From: Cryobacterium sp. PH31-AA6
GTDB lineage: Bacteria; Actinomycetota; Actinomycetes; Actinomycetales; Microbacteriaceae
Reading direction: 5' to 3'
DNA: 64,000 bases
Assembly (NCBI RefSeq): GCF_030063195.1
Contig: NZ_JASISS010000001.1
Location: forward strand, 241,818 to 305,817
Shown here: piece after piece, positions 16,795-26,881 of the stretch
Position numbering within the stretch: position 1 is the first letter of the stretch
Layout: every line of letters begins with the position of its first letter
Notes under the pieces: model-generated
Database searches by the model: none
The model's input: the letters and a program-made list of their open reading frames with translations, nothing else
Told to the model about the DNA's origin: nothing
Translations under genes and position numbers: made by a program

Positions 16795-18096
16795 GACACA
16801 TACCGTCGCCGCGTGGTGGACTCGGAGCTCGACGACCTGTTCCCGGTGCTGCCGGCGTTGAGTCTCGACGGGCCGAAGGGTGTGGGCAAGACGGCGACGG
16901 CCTCTCGTCGTGCCGGCACAGTGTTGCCGCTGGACGACCCTGCGACGGCCGAGGCGTTCGAAGCCTCGGCGCAACCACTCGCGGTGCTCCCGGCGGGAAC
17001 CGTGGTCATCGACGAATGGCAGCGCGTCCCGAGGTCCTGGGATCTGGTGCGCCGCGCGGTCGATGAGGGGGCGGCACCGGGGCGCTTCCTCCTCACGGGC
17101 AGCGCGGTCCCGCGCGGTGCCCGGATTCACTCGGGCGCCGGGCGAATCGTCGGCTTGAGGATGCGCCCGTTGTCACTTGCCGAACGGGATCTGGGCCCGC
17201 CGACTGTAAGTATGAGGGCGCTGTTGCGATCCGGCCGCGGCGAGGACGGGGTCATGACCACTCTCCCGGACATCGTCGGCCACACCGACGTCAACCTCGC
17301 CGACTACGTGCGTGAGATCGCCGGGTCCGGTTTTCCCGGTATCCGCCCGCTGGCCGAACGAGCCCGGCGTGCGCAGCTGGACGGCTACGTGGAACGGATT
17401 GTCAGCCGCGAGTTCGCGGAGCTGGGCGTGCGAGTCCGACGCCCGGAGACGCTGCGCGGGTGGCTCCGCGCCTACGCGGCGGCGACATCGTCGACGGCGG
17501 CCTACTCGACGATCCTTGATGCTGCCACCCCCGGGCAAACGGATAAGCCGGCCAAAGAGACGACCATGATCTATCGAGACGTACTCGAACAGCTCTGGCT
17601 CCTCGACCAGGTTCCGGCCTGGCTGCCTGTGGGGAGGGAGTTCGCCCGGCTTGGCGCCGCCCCCAAACACTTTCTCGCCGACCCTGCCCTTGCCTGCAGG
17701 TTGTTGGATCTCTCGGAGCAGGACCTCATGGGCGGACATGGCGCGATTCCGCTTGGACCCCAGGAGGGCACAATGCTCGGCCGGCTCTTCGAGGCACTCG
17801 TGGCGCTGAGCTTGCAGGTTTACGCGCAAGCCAACGAGGCTCGCGTCGGGCACTTTCGAACTCGCAACGGAGATCATGAGGTTGATTTCATTGTGGAACA
17901 GGGTCCGAGGCGGCTCCTCGCTGTTGAGGTGAAGCTTGCTCGCACGGTGTCCGACGCGGATGTGAAGCACCTGTTGTGGCTCAAGCACCAGTTAGGGGAT
18001 GACCTCGTCGACATGGTCGTGATCACGACGGGGGACACGGCCTACCGGCGCCGGGATGGTGTGGCAGTCGTCCCGGCCGCGCTGCTCGGGCCGTGA
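16792..18096 (+). CDS. AAA_14/DUF4143 family ATPase with PD-(D/E)XK-like C-terminal domain
   Basis: The 434-residue protein belongs to a broad prokaryotic ATPase family of unknown role. It has Walker A GPKGVGKT at residues 27-34, Walker B VVIDEWQRVP with Asp74-Glu75, a sensor-1-like LLTGSAV, and a middle region (LADYVREIAGSGFPGI) typical of AAA_14. The C-terminal DUF4143 domain has DHEVDFIVE and LAVEVKLA, the acidic-Lys arrangement of the PD-(D/E)XK nuclease fold; whether it cuts DNA is unknown. The gene stands alone, flanked by a truncated yccF upstream and a convergent beta-glucosidase gene downstream, and its leader is a three-unit repeat array. This fits a horizontally moved, possibly selfish or regulatory cassette. 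Confidence 0.88.
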   Translation: MDTYRRRVVDSELDDLFPVLPALSLDGPKGVGKTATASRRAGTVLPLDDPATAEAFEASAQPLAVLPAGTVVIDEWQRVPRSWDLVRRAVDEGAAPGRFLLTGSAVPRGARIHSGAGRIVGLRMRPLSLAERDLGPPTVSMRALLRSGRGEDGVMTTLPDIVGHTDVNLADYVREIAGSGFPGIRPLAERARRAQLDGYVERIVSREFAELGVRVRRPETLRGWLRAYAAATSSTAAYSTILDAATPGQTDKPAKETTMIYRDVLEQLWLLDQVPAWLPVGREFARLGAAPKHFLADPALACRLLDLSEQDLMGGHGAIPLGPQEGTMLGRLFEALVALSLQVYAQANEARVGHFRTRNGDHEVDFIVEQGPRRLLAVEVKLARTVSDADVKHLLWLKHQLGDDLVDMVVITTGDTAYRRRDGVAVVPAALLGP

Positions 18097-18141
18097 AGCA
18101 GATCGATGTTGAGGAGAGTCTTTCTGGTGTTTTCCACTCTC

Positions 18142-20406
18142 TCAGATCGTGCTCATCACCGTGAAAGCGGCCCCGAGCAACGCAGTGTCCCGCGATGACG
18201 AACCGGCTAAGAGTTCGAACTGCCCCGGTTCCACGACTCGTCGTCCTGCGGCATCCACGATGCTGCACTCGGCGACGGGCAGTTCCAGCCGCACCCGCGC
18301 GGACTCACCGGGTGCCAGCCCGACCTGGCGGTAGGTCTTGAGCTCCTTGTCCGTCCAGCTCACCGAGGTGACCACATCCCGCACGTACACCTGCACTGTC
18401 TCCAGCGTTGGACGCGTGCCGGTGTTTCGCACCGTCAGGTGTGCGACGATCGTGCCGGATGCCGAGAGCGCCGTCTCCTCCAGCATGAGATCCTCGTACG
18501 CGACCGTGGTGTAACTGCGCCCCTCACCGAAGGCCCAGACCGGCGATTGGGTGAGGTCGGCGTAGCGGTCGCCGTGCTGGCCGCGAACCTGGTTGTAGTA
18601 CGTCGGCTGCTGCCCGACGTGCCGCGCAAACGAGATCGGCAGTCGCCCGGTCGGCTCCACCTCGCCGACGAGGATCTCGGCGAGAGCCTGGCCACCCCGC
18701 ATTCCCGGATTCGCCGTCCAGACCACGGCTGCGGCTCGCTGGACGGATGCCGGCAGCACGAGCGGTTTTGAGGCGAGCAGCACGACGACCACCGGCTTCC
18801 CGGTCGCGATCAGCGCGTCCAGAAGGGCGTTCTGCCCGCCGATGAGCTCGAGCGTCGCCGTAGACCGACCCTCGCCGACGAGTTCGATCCTGTCGCCGAC
18901 GACGGCGATCACGACATCCGCCTGGTCCGCCGCGGCGACGGCCTCGGCGATGAGCGTCTGATCGGGCTCGCACGGCACGACGTGCGACGGGCGGGGCTGA
19001 CCATCCGGGAAGGTCGGGCCGGCGGGATCCGGCTCCAGCGTGAGGATGTCGGCGCCGCGCGCATGGGCCACAACCCAGTCATCCGGCGCGATCCGCCGGA
19101 TCCCGTCGAGCACGGTCGTGATCATCTCGCGCGGCTGCCCGTCGAGCCAGCCGACCTGGCCCGATCCACCGGCCCAGTCGCCCAGTTGGGTCTGAGAGTC
19201 GTCAGCCAGTGGTCCCACCACGGCGACCCGCGTCGAGCGAGCAGTCGACAGCGGCAACACTCCGTCGTTCTCGAGCAGCACGATTGAACGGCGGGCCACC
19301 TCCAGGTTCAGCTCCGCGTGCGCAGCATTCCCCACGATTCCGGCCAGGTCTGCACGGGGAAGCCGCGGGTTCTCGAAGAGCCCGAGCTCGAACTTCAGCG
19401 TCAGGATGCGGGCCACAGCCGGGTCGAACGCGCTCGCGTCGAGAAGACCCTGGTCGACGGCCGCCAGCGCACCCTCGAAGAACTCCGGGGTTGTCATGAT
19501 CATGTCGTTGCCGGCCCGCACGGCAGCGGCGGCTGCGTGCATATAGTCGGGTTGCACCTTCTGCTCCCAGACCATCCGGCCGACGTTGTCCCAGTCGGTG
19601 ACCAGGGTACCGGTGTACCCCCACTCGCCACGCAGGACGTCGCTGAGCAGCCACTCATTGATCGTGATCGGCACGCCGTCCATGCTCTGGTAGCCGAGCA
19701 TGAAGGAACGGCAGCCCGCGCGGGCCACCCGCTCGAACGGCGGCAGGAACCAGGAGCGGAGTTTGCGTCGGGAGAGGTCCGACTCGCTCGAGTCACGCCC
19801 GCCCTGCGTCTCCGAGTAGCCGGCGAAGTGTTTGGCGGTCGCGAGGATCGCCGTCGGATCGGCCAGACCGGTTCCCTGATAGCCCCGCACCATCGCCGAC
19901 GCGAGCTCGCCGATGAGGAAGGGATCCTCGCCGAACGTTTCGCCCACCCGCCCCCAGCGCAGGTCGCGGGCGATGCACAGTACGGGGGAGAAGGTCCAGT
20001 GCACACCTGTGGCCGCGACCTCGACCGCCGTCGCCCTGGCGACCCGCTCGAGCAGATCTGCGTCCCAGGATGCCGCCATCCCCAGCTGCGTCGGGTAGAT
20101 CGTTGCGCCCTCCCAGAACGAGTGGCCGTGGATGCAATCCTCAGCGACAATCAGCGGAATGCGCAGTCGCGTTTGGGCGGAGAGTTCATTCGCACGCAGG
20201 ATCGACTCCGGTGAGGTGTGCAGGATCGATCCGGCATGCTTCCGCAGTACCTGGTCCTCGAGGTCCTCCTGCGCATCGAGTTGGAGCATCTGCCCGACCT
20301 TCTCCTCCACCGACATCCGTGCAAGGAGGTCGGCGACGCGTTCGGGGATCGGGAGCGCGGGGTCCTGGTACGGGAGGGAGTCGCTGAACGTCTCGGAAAC
20401 CGTCAT
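18142..20406 (-). CDS. Glycoside hydrolase family 3 beta-glucosidase
   Basis: This 754-residue enzyme starts at ATG 20406, overlapping the upstream permease stop as ATGA. It has the GH3 N-terminal barrel (LLARMSVEEKVGQMLQLD; FAGYSETQGGRD) and the nucleophile Asp region GTLVTDWDNVGRM, then the C-terminal sandwich (RRSIVLLENDGVLPL) and a fibronectin-III-like end (VRNTGTRPTLETVQVYVRD). No signal peptide is present, so it likely acts inside the cell on oligosaccharides brought in by the linked ABC importer. Beta-glucoside or beta-xyloside specificity cannot be separated by eye. It is the last gene of the operon and converges with the AAA ATPase. Confidence 0.93.
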   Translation of the reverse strand: MTVSETFSDSLPYQDPALPIPERVADLLARMSVEEKVGQMLQLDAQEDLEDQVLRKHAGSILHTSPESILRANELSAQTRLRIPLIVAEDCIHGHSFWEGATIYPTQLGMAASWDADLLERVARATAVEVAATGVHWTFSPVLCIARDLRWGRVGETFGEDPFLIGELASAMVRGYQGTGLADPTAILATAKHFAGYSETQGGRDSSESDLSRRKLRSWFLPPFERVARAGCRSFMLGYQSMDGVPITINEWLLSDVLRGEWGYTGTLVTDWDNVGRMVWEQKVQPDYMHAAAAAVRAGNDMIMTTPEFFEGALAAVDQGLLDASAFDPAVARILTLKFELGLFENPRLPRADLAGIVGNAAHAELNLEVARRSIVLLENDGVLPLSTARSTRVAVVGPLADDSQTQLGDWAGGSGQVGWLDGQPREMITTVLDGIRRIAPDDWVVAHARGADILTLEPDPAGPTFPDGQPRPSHVVPCEPDQTLIAEAVAAADQADVVIAVVGDRIELVGEGRSTATLELIGGQNALLDALIATGKPVVVVLLASKPLVLPASVQRAAAVVWTANPGMRGGQALAEILVGEVEPTGRLPISFARHVGQQPTYYNQVRGQHGDRYADLTQSPVWAFGEGRSYTTVAYEDLMLEETALSASGTIVAHLTVRNTGTRPTLETVQVYVRDVVTSVSWTDKELKTYRQVGLAPGESARVRLELPVAECSIVDAAGRRVVEPGQFELLAGSSSRDTALLGAAFTVMSTI

Positions 20407-21461
20407 TTCGTGTTCCCTGCCTGACGCCGCGACGGGGTTTCGACGGTGCGGACGACGGTCATCGTGGCGTTGACGTCGAGGCCCTTCTTCTTCATCGCCC
20501 TGGCTCGCTCCCCGGCCGAACGCAGGCGCGGGTTGACGTACTCGTCGATGCCGAAGTTGATCAGCGACAGCGCGACGCCGAGGATGGCGATGCAGAGTCC
20601 TGCCGGCACGTACCACCACCAGAAGTCCGGGAAGGCGCCGTTCTGCTGGGCCCAGAACAGGATCGTGCCCCAATTCAGGTTGGTGATGGGGATCACGCCG
20701 ATGAAAGCGAGGGTGGTGAGGCCCAGGACCGCTGCGGTGACGGTGCCGACGAAGCTGGAGGCGATGATCGCCATGAGGTTCGGCAGCATCTCCACAAGGA
20801 TGATGCGGTGCAGCGGTTCGCCGTTCGCACGGGCGGCCTGAATGAAATCGCGGTTGCGCAGCGACATCGTCTGCGCACGGAGCACGCGTGCGCCCCATGC
20901 CCAGCCGGTTGCGGCCAGCACGGCGGCGATGAGGATGAGCGGCGGGTTCTCGAACTGGGACGCGACGATGATGATCAGCGGCAGCCCGGGGATGACGAGG
21001 AACACATTCGTCACCGCGGAAAGCGACTCGCTCCGCCAGCCCTTGGTGTACCCGGCGACGACACCCATGACCACGGCGATCGCGGTGCCGATGATTCCGG
21101 CCAGGAATCCGACGATGAGCACGCCGCGGGTGCCGTAGATGATCTGGCTGAGGATGTCTTCCCCCATGTGCGTCGTGCCGAGCAGGTGGGTCCAGGATGG
21201 CGCCTGACGGAGAGCCGTGAAGTCCTTCTCGAGCGCGCCATACGGGGCGAGGACATCGCCGAGGAGAGCGACCGCGACGAAGACGCACAGGATGACGAGT
21301 CCGGTCAGTGACTTCGGGTTGCGGAACATCGCGAACGACGACGCCAGCCGCGACCAGAACGTCTTCTCCTTGGGCGGGTTGGTCGCTGCCGGTGAATGCA
21401 CTGTCACCGTTTCCGGGCTGCCGACGCTTGCCGGTTCGGTGAGGTTTTCTGCGGTTGTCAT
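20403..21461 (-). CDS. ABC transporter permease (DppC/OppC type)
   Basis: The chosen ATG at 21461 gives 352 residues; the open frame upstream overlaps the other permease and is not used. About six membrane segments are visible, with an N-terminal OppC-like helix (SLTGLVILCVFVAVALLGDV) and the EAA loop ANGEPLHRIILVEMLPN that contacts the ATPase. The protein partners the permease at 21463-22458. Its stop overlaps the GH3 start, so a sugar-type enzyme and this peptide-type importer are co-translated. Members of this transporter class also carry cello-, xylo- and manno-oligosaccharides. Confidence 0.9.
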   Translation of the reverse strand: MTTAENLTEPASVGSPETVTVHSPAATNPPKEKTFWSRLASSFAMFRNPKSLTGLVILCVFVAVALLGDVLAPYGALEKDFTALRQAPSWTHLLGTTHMGEDILSQIIYGTRGVLIVGFLAGIIGTAIAVVMGVVAGYTKGWRSESLSAVTNVFLVIPGLPLIIIVASQFENPPLILIAAVLAATGWAWGARVLRAQTMSLRNRDFIQAARANGEPLHRIILVEMLPNLMAIIASSFVGTVTAAVLGLTTLAFIGVIPITNLNWGTILFWAQQNGAFPDFWWWYVPAGLCIAILGVALSLINFGIDEYVNPRLRSAGERARAMKKKGLDVNATMTVVRTVETPSRRQAGNTK

Positions 21462-21462
21462 C

Positions 21463-22458
21463 TCAGGCCTCCGTCTGACGTGTGCGGGGATCGAGGATTG
21501 CATAGGCGACGTCCGCGAGCACGTTCGCGCACAGCACCGCCAGCGTGATGATGAGGAACACGCCCTGCATGAGCGGGTAGTCCTTCGCATTGGTCGCGTC
21601 CAGCAACAGCTTGCCGATGCCGGGATAGGAGAACACCATCTCCATCACGATCGTGCCGCCGACGATGAATCCGATGGACAGCGCGAAACTGGACAGCTGC
21701 GGCAACATCGCGTTGCGGGCGGCATAGTGCCAGAGCACGCGACGGTTCGGCAAACCCTTGGCCTGTGCCACAGTGATGTAGTCCTCGTCGAGCACAGTGA
21801 GCATCATATTGCGCATGCCGAGGATCCATCCACCCAGTGACGCGATGACGATCGTGATCGCCGGCAGTGCGCCGTGAGCGATCACCTGCCCGATGAAGTC
21901 GGCCGTGAAAACCGGCGACGAGCCCTTGTCGTAGGCGTGCGAGGCGGGGAACCAGCCCAGGGTCGACGAGAAGACCGCGATCGCGATCAGTCCGAGCCAG
22001 AAGTACGGCACCGTGCTGAAGAAGGTCGAGATCGGGACGATCACATCTGCTTTGCTACCGCGCCGCCAGCCGATGAGGGCGCCGGTCGCGGTGCCGAGAA
22101 CGAACGACACGATCGTGGCGATCCCGACGAGGCCGAGCGTCCACGGCAGAGCCGAGGAGATGATGTCGCCGACCGGCGCGAGGCCGTTAGAGAAGGAGCG
22201 TCCGAGGTCGCCGCTGAACAGGAGCTGCCAGTAGCCTGTGTACTGCTCCCAGACGGAGGTGTTCTGGTCGAGGCCGAAGAGGATGCGCAGGGACCGCTCG
22301 GCTTCCGGGCTGATCTGCCCGGCATTGCGCTGCATGTAGGCGGTGACGGGGTCGCCCGCCATCATGCGCGGCAGGAAGAAGTTGATGGTGATCGCCGCCC
22401 ACGCCGTGAACAGGTAGAACGCGGAACGGCTGGCGATGAAGCGGACCGGGATCTTCAT
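21463..22458 (-). CDS. ABC transporter permease (DppB/OppB type)
   Basis: This 331-residue protein has six membrane segments, the typical N-terminus (SAFYLFTAWAAITINFFLPR with MMAGDP) and an EAA loop AQAKGLPNRRVLWHYAARNA. It forms the heterodimeric channel with the DppC-like permease whose start lies one base downstream of this stop. Its own start overlaps the stop of the ATPase gene 22455-23267 by four bases, indicating strict coupling. Confidence 0.9.
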   Translation of the reverse strand: MKIPVRFIASRSAFYLFTAWAAITINFFLPRMMAGDPVTAYMQRNAGQISPEAERSLRILFGLDQNTSVWEQYTGYWQLLFSGDLGRSFSNGLAPVGDIISSALPWTLGLVGIATIVSFVLGTATGALIGWRRGSKADVIVPISTFFSTVPYFWLGLIAIAVFSSTLGWFPASHAYDKGSSPVFTADFIGQVIAHGALPAITIVIASLGGWILGMRNMMLTVLDEDYITVAQAKGLPNRRVLWHYAARNAMLPQLSSFALSIGFIVGGTIVMEMVFSYPGIGKLLLDATNAKDYPLMQGVFLIITLAVLCANVLADVAYAILDPRTRQTEA

Positions 22459-23263
22459 GCGACACCGCCCTGGGGGCGAGTCGACGCCGTAGCGAAGTGC
22501 TTCTCCGGGTCGGGCGAAGCCGACCGGAGCTCCCGGGTGTACTCGTGCTGAGGGTTCAGGATGACGTCGTCGGCGGGGCCGTGTTCGACCACGCGGCCCT
22601 GGTGCAGCACCATGATCTGGTCGCTGAAGTGACGCGCTGTGGCGAGGTCGTGGGTGATGTAGAGCACACCCAGCCCCTCCTCCCTCTGCAGATCGGCGAG
22701 CAGGTGCAGCACACCGAGGCGGATCGACACGTCCAGCATCGACACCGGCTCATCGGCGATGAGCAGCGAGGGTCGCGACGCGAGCGCCCGGGCGATCGCG
22801 ACGCGTTGGCGCTGTCCGCCCGAGAGTTCGTGAGGGCGGCGGTCGATGACCGCGTCCGCGTCCAGGCGCACCCGTTCCAGGAGGCGCCTGACCTCTGTCT
22901 CGGTCTCGTTCTGCGGGACGACGTTGTCCAGCCGCAGCGGACGCTCGATGTGGTATCGGATCGAGTGGTAAGGGTTGAGCGAGGCGAACGGATCCTGGAA
23001 GATCATCCGTAGCGTCTGGCGGTAGCTGCGGAGGCCTCGGCCGTGGCGCGGGATCGGCTTGCCGTTCAGCAGCACCTCGCCACTGGTGGGGGTCTCCAGC
23101 TGGGTGAGGATTTTCGCGATGGTCGACTTGCCGCTGCCGGACTGGCCGACCAGGGCGATGGTCTCGCGGTCGTGCAGGGTGAAGCTGACGTCGTCGAGGG
23201 CGAGCATCGTCGATGCCCCGCGCACCCGGTAGCGTTTGGAGACGTTAACAAACTCGAGCGTGG

Positions 23264-23267
<4 letters not shown>
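22455..23267 (-). CDS. ABC transporter ATP-binding protein (DppF/OppF type)
   Basis: This 270-residue nucleotide-binding subunit has Walker A GQSGSGKST, ABC signature LSGGQRQRVAIARAL and Walker B LLIADEPVSMLD. The C-terminal extension includes PQHEYTRELRSASPDPE, typical of the oligopeptide-type ATPases. It overlaps the second ATPase gene by four bases and the DppB-like permease by four bases. Confidence 0.92.
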
Positions 23268-24094
<827 letters not shown>

Positions 24095-24122
24095 GGTTCG
24101 TCGCTTTCGTGAAGGTCGGCGA

Positions 24123-24156
24123 TGGAGGGGCGGATGCTGTGGCATCCGCCCCTCCA
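24123..24156 (-). terminator. Intercistronic hairpin after the binding-protein gene
   Basis: A perfect 15-base-pair stem (24123-24137 with 24142-24156, arm tggaggggcggatgc) and a four-base loop lie between the substrate-binding-protein gene and the first ATPase gene. Such hairpins usually give partial termination or 3'-end protection so that the binding protein is made in excess over the membrane complex. Confidence 0.8.
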
Positions 24157-24165
24157 GGATTCGAG

Positions 24166-25821
24166 TTACTCGACCGGCTTGAGTTTCGTGAGGATCAGCG
24201 GGACGGTGACCTGCAGGGGGTCGGCCGTCGCGTATTGGTCCTTCTCGTTCGGCCAGCCCACGTAGTTGCGGGTGTTGTACTCGCCCAGCACCGGGTGGGT
24301 GCCGACCGGGATGACTGGCACGTCATCGACGAAGATGCTCTGGATCTCTCCCAGCGCTGCCGTGCGCTCCTCTTCGGTCGCCGAGGTCGCGTACGTGTCC
24401 AGCAGCTCGGTGGCACGCGCGTTGTCGTAGCGACCGAAGTTGTAGTCCACCTCGTCGCCCGTCAGTAGCCAGCGCCCGTCCATCGTGTCGGAGTAGAGGT
24501 CGTACGGCGTGGTGCCGCTGTCGGTCCAGTGCATGATGGCGTCGAAGTTGCCGGAGCGCTTGTTGGCCCACCAGGTGTCGGCGTCAGGCGTGTTCACCTT
24601 CGCGTCGGCGCCGAGGGTCTTCGTGACCTGGTCGGCGATGAGGCTGATGCCGGTGACGTAGTCGTTCCAGCCCTGCGGAACCTCGAGGGTGAAGGAAACA
24701 GGCTCGCCGTCGGGGTCGATCAGGGCCTCCTTGGCCCAGGTGTATCCGGCGTCCGTGAGGAGCGCGCGAGCACCCTTGACGTCCATCGAGAGTTCCTTGC
24801 CCTGGTACTTGGTGGCGATGTACTGCTCGCCGACGGGGGTCGGCAGACCGGTCACCGACTCCAGTTGGGGGCCGGCCTTCTCACGGGCGATCTCGGTGTG
24901 CGCCGCGCGGTCGATGACCATGTTGACTGCCTGGCGGAACGCCAGGTTGTTGAAGGGCTTCTTCTGGTGGTTGAGGAACAATACGTCGGGCGCCATCACG
25001 TTCGCCGCCCAGAAGACGTTGTGGTCGGGGTCCTTGTCGACGAATGCGCTCTTCACATTGGGGATGAACGCCTGCGCCCAGTCGGCATCGCCGCTGGCGA
25101 GGGCCGTGGTCAGCGCGGTGTTGTCGTTGTACGAGACGTAGTACAGGGTCGGCACGGCGAGGTCGCCGCCCCAATAATCGTCGCGGGCTTGCATCGTGAC
25201 TGACTGGCTGCTGAAGTTGTCCAGCGTGTACGGGCCGGTGCCGACGGGCTTGGGGTTGGTGTCCGTGGTCGGGTCAGCCACATCGGCCCAGATGTGCTTC
25301 GGAACCATCGGGATGTGCAGAACCTGCGCCTGCTTGACGAACTTCGACTCGGCGAAGGTGAGGACAACGTTCTCGCCGTCCTTGACGATGTCGGTCAGCT
25401 GCAGGTTGCCCGTGTCGAACGCGGGAGTATTGCGGATGATGTCGAAGGAGAAGACGACGTCGTCGGCGGTGAATTTCTCACCGTCGTTCCAGGTCACGCC
25501 GGAACGTGGGGTGACGGTGAGCTGGGTGTAGTCGGCATTCCATTCGACCTTCTCGGCCAGCCAGGGGGTGGTCTCGTTCTGGCCGACCGCGTTCACCATC
25601 GCGAGGGGTTCGAAGATGACGTTCTTGTAGCCGAACTTGTTCGCGGACGAGTCACCCACCCAGGGGTTGTTCGACTCCGTGGCAATCACGCCGTCGGGCT
25701 TCGCGATGGTGAGTGCGGCCCCGGCCCCTGGCTGCGAGCCGGGTGCGGCGCCCCCGGCGCAGCCGGTGAGGGCGAGAGCCGCCACCAGTCCGACGCCGAT
25801 GAAGGTTGATCTGAGCCTCAT
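24166..25821 (-). CDS. ABC transporter substrate-binding lipoprotein, family 5
   Basis: This 551-residue extracytoplasmic binding protein has a lipoprotein signal, MRLRSTFIGVGLVAALALTG, with lipobox LTGC, and a Gly/Ala-rich linker. The mature part shows the SBP family 5 pattern: WNDGEKFTADDVVFSFDI near residue 110, GTGPYTL, and NLAFRQAVNMVIDRA. It is the first gene of the operon, and a palindrome overlaps its promoter region at 25869-25890. Linkage to a cytoplasmic GH3 enzyme suggests oligosaccharide rather than peptide uptake, as known for cellobiose and xylo-oligosaccharide binders of this family. The ribosome site is AGGAG. Confidence 0.92.
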   Translation of the reverse strand: MRLRSTFIGVGLVAALALTGCAGGAAPGSQPGAGAALTIAKPDGVIATESNNPWVGDSSANKFGYKNVIFEPLAMVNAVGQNETTPWLAEKVEWNADYTQLTVTPRSGVTWNDGEKFTADDVVFSFDIIRNTPAFDTGNLQLTDIVKDGENVVLTFAESKFVKQAQVLHIPMVPKHIWADVADPTTDTNPKPVGTGPYTLDNFSSQSVTMQARDDYWGGDLAVPTLYYVSYNDNTALTTALASGDADWAQAFIPNVKSAFVDKDPDHNVFWAANVMAPDVLFLNHQKKPFNNLAFRQAVNMVIDRAAHTEIAREKAGPQLESVTGLPTPVGEQYIATKYQGKELSMDVKGARALLTDAGYTWAKEALIDPDGEPVSFTLEVPQGWNDYVTGISLIADQVTKTLGADAKVNTPDADTWWANKRSGNFDAIMHWTDSGTTPYDLYSDTMDGRWLLTGDEVDYNFGRYDNARATELLDTYATSATEEERTAALGEIQSIFVDDVPVIPVGTHPVLGEYNTRNYVGWPNEKDQYATADPLQVTVPLILTKLKPVE

Positions 25822-25868
25822 TGCTACTCCTTATGTGATGCAGCACCATCGGGGTGCTCATTCCGCAT

Positions 25869-25890
25869 TTACTTACTTTCTGGTAAGTAA
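25869..25890. promoter_or_regulatory. Palindromic operator between ABC operon and TetR gene
   Basis: The perfect inverted repeat ttacttac-tttctg-gtaagtaa stands in the divergent intergenic region, 48-69 bases upstream of the binding-protein start and 84-105 upstream of the TetR start. Spacing and symmetry fit a TetR-family dimer site controlling both directions. Confidence 0.75.
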
Positions 25891-25973
25891 GTTGAGGCTG
25901 ACGTTACCAACAAGTCAGTAATATGACAACTGACAGATCTGGGGGTCTCATCGTCGCCGCTGAAAGGAGCACT

Positions 25974-26624
25974 GTGCCGAACCAAGCCAAAGTCAAAACG
26001 CCTCGAACGAGGCCGGAGACACAGCGAAAGCGCAAGGAGATCCTCGACGCGGCCATCGACATCTTCGGCCAAAAGGGCTACGCGAATGGAACCCTTGCCG
26101 AGATCGCCGAACAGGTCGATATCACCCACGCCGGAGTGCTCCATCACTTCGGGTCGAAGCAGAACTTGCTGCTCGAGATGCTCACCTACCGCGATGAGAC
26201 AGACGTCGCGGATCTCGACGAGCATCACATCCCGAACGGGCCGGAGCTCTTCCTGCACCTGGTGCGAACCGCCCTCGTGAACTCGCGGCGCGCCGGCCTC
26301 GTGCAGGTCTACACCGTTCTCTCGGCCGAGTCCGTCACGGACGATCACCCGGCGCGCACATTCTTCGAGAATCGGTACTCGACACTGCGAGGCCTGGTCA
26401 CGGACGCATTCCGCGTATTGTGCGAGCAAGAGGGCGTCACCGAGCCTGCGACGATCGGCGCTGCATCGGCCAGTATTCTCGCAGTCATGGACGGGCTGCA
26501 GTTGCAATGGCTCCTGCACCCGAAGGACATCGAGCTCGCGGCGACCAGTGAGTTCGCGATCCGCGCGATCGTGAACGCGGTGCTTCTTCCGGGACCGGAA
26601 CTGTCCCAGTATCGCCGAGGGTGA
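25974..26624 (+). CDS. TetR-family transcriptional regulator
   Basis: The GTG at 25974 is chosen because AAAGGAG ends a few bases upstream; this gives 216 residues. The N-terminal helix-turn-helix is clear: RKEILDAAIDIFGQKGYANG followed by TLAEIAEQVDITHAGVLHHFGSKQNLLLEML. The ligand domain is of a type seen in regulators of sugar-hydrolase operons in actinobacteria. It is divergent from the GH3/ABC operon and probably represses it through the palindrome at 25869-25890, with a glycoside as inducer. The next 257 bases (26625-26881) hold no gene; only a short ctgcgat direct repeat near 26785-26805 was noticed. Confidence 0.9.
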   Translation: MPNQAKVKTPRTRPETQRKRKEILDAAIDIFGQKGYANGTLAEIAEQVDITHAGVLHHFGSKQNLLLEMLTYRDETDVADLDEHHIPNGPELFLHLVRTALVNSRRAGLVQVYTVLSAESVTDDHPARTFFENRYSTLRGLVTDAFRVLCEQEGVTEPATIGAASASILAVMDGLQLQWLLHPKDIELAATSEFAIRAIVNAVLLPGPELSQYRRG

Positions 26625-26881
26625 CGCGGCCAGTGAGTGTGACTGCATATGGCTGCGAGCCATAATCGCAGCGTGGGCACGGGCCGTAAAAAAGGGACGC
26701 GTGCTCGAACGGGCGGGCCTGTAGCCGTGCCGGGTCGGCCGCTTCCGATGCGCCCTCGGCAGGCCCAAAGTCTGAGTAGATTCACAGAAAACTGCGATTT
26801 CTGCGATAGTTGGTGACTTCCATCGCCCGTATACCGGGCATCCGAGTGCCCGCACGCCAGGCATCCGAATAAAGGACTCCA

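Noticed and set aside
20407..21288. Upstream extension of the GH3 frame across the permease gene
   Set aside because: The translation before ATG 20406 is Arg/Pro-rich shadow sequence; the GH3 domain starts at the coupled ATG.
26345..26785. Minus-strand frame overlapping the TetR 3' end and following gap
   Set aside because: Composition matches shadow sequence; no start signals or domain.
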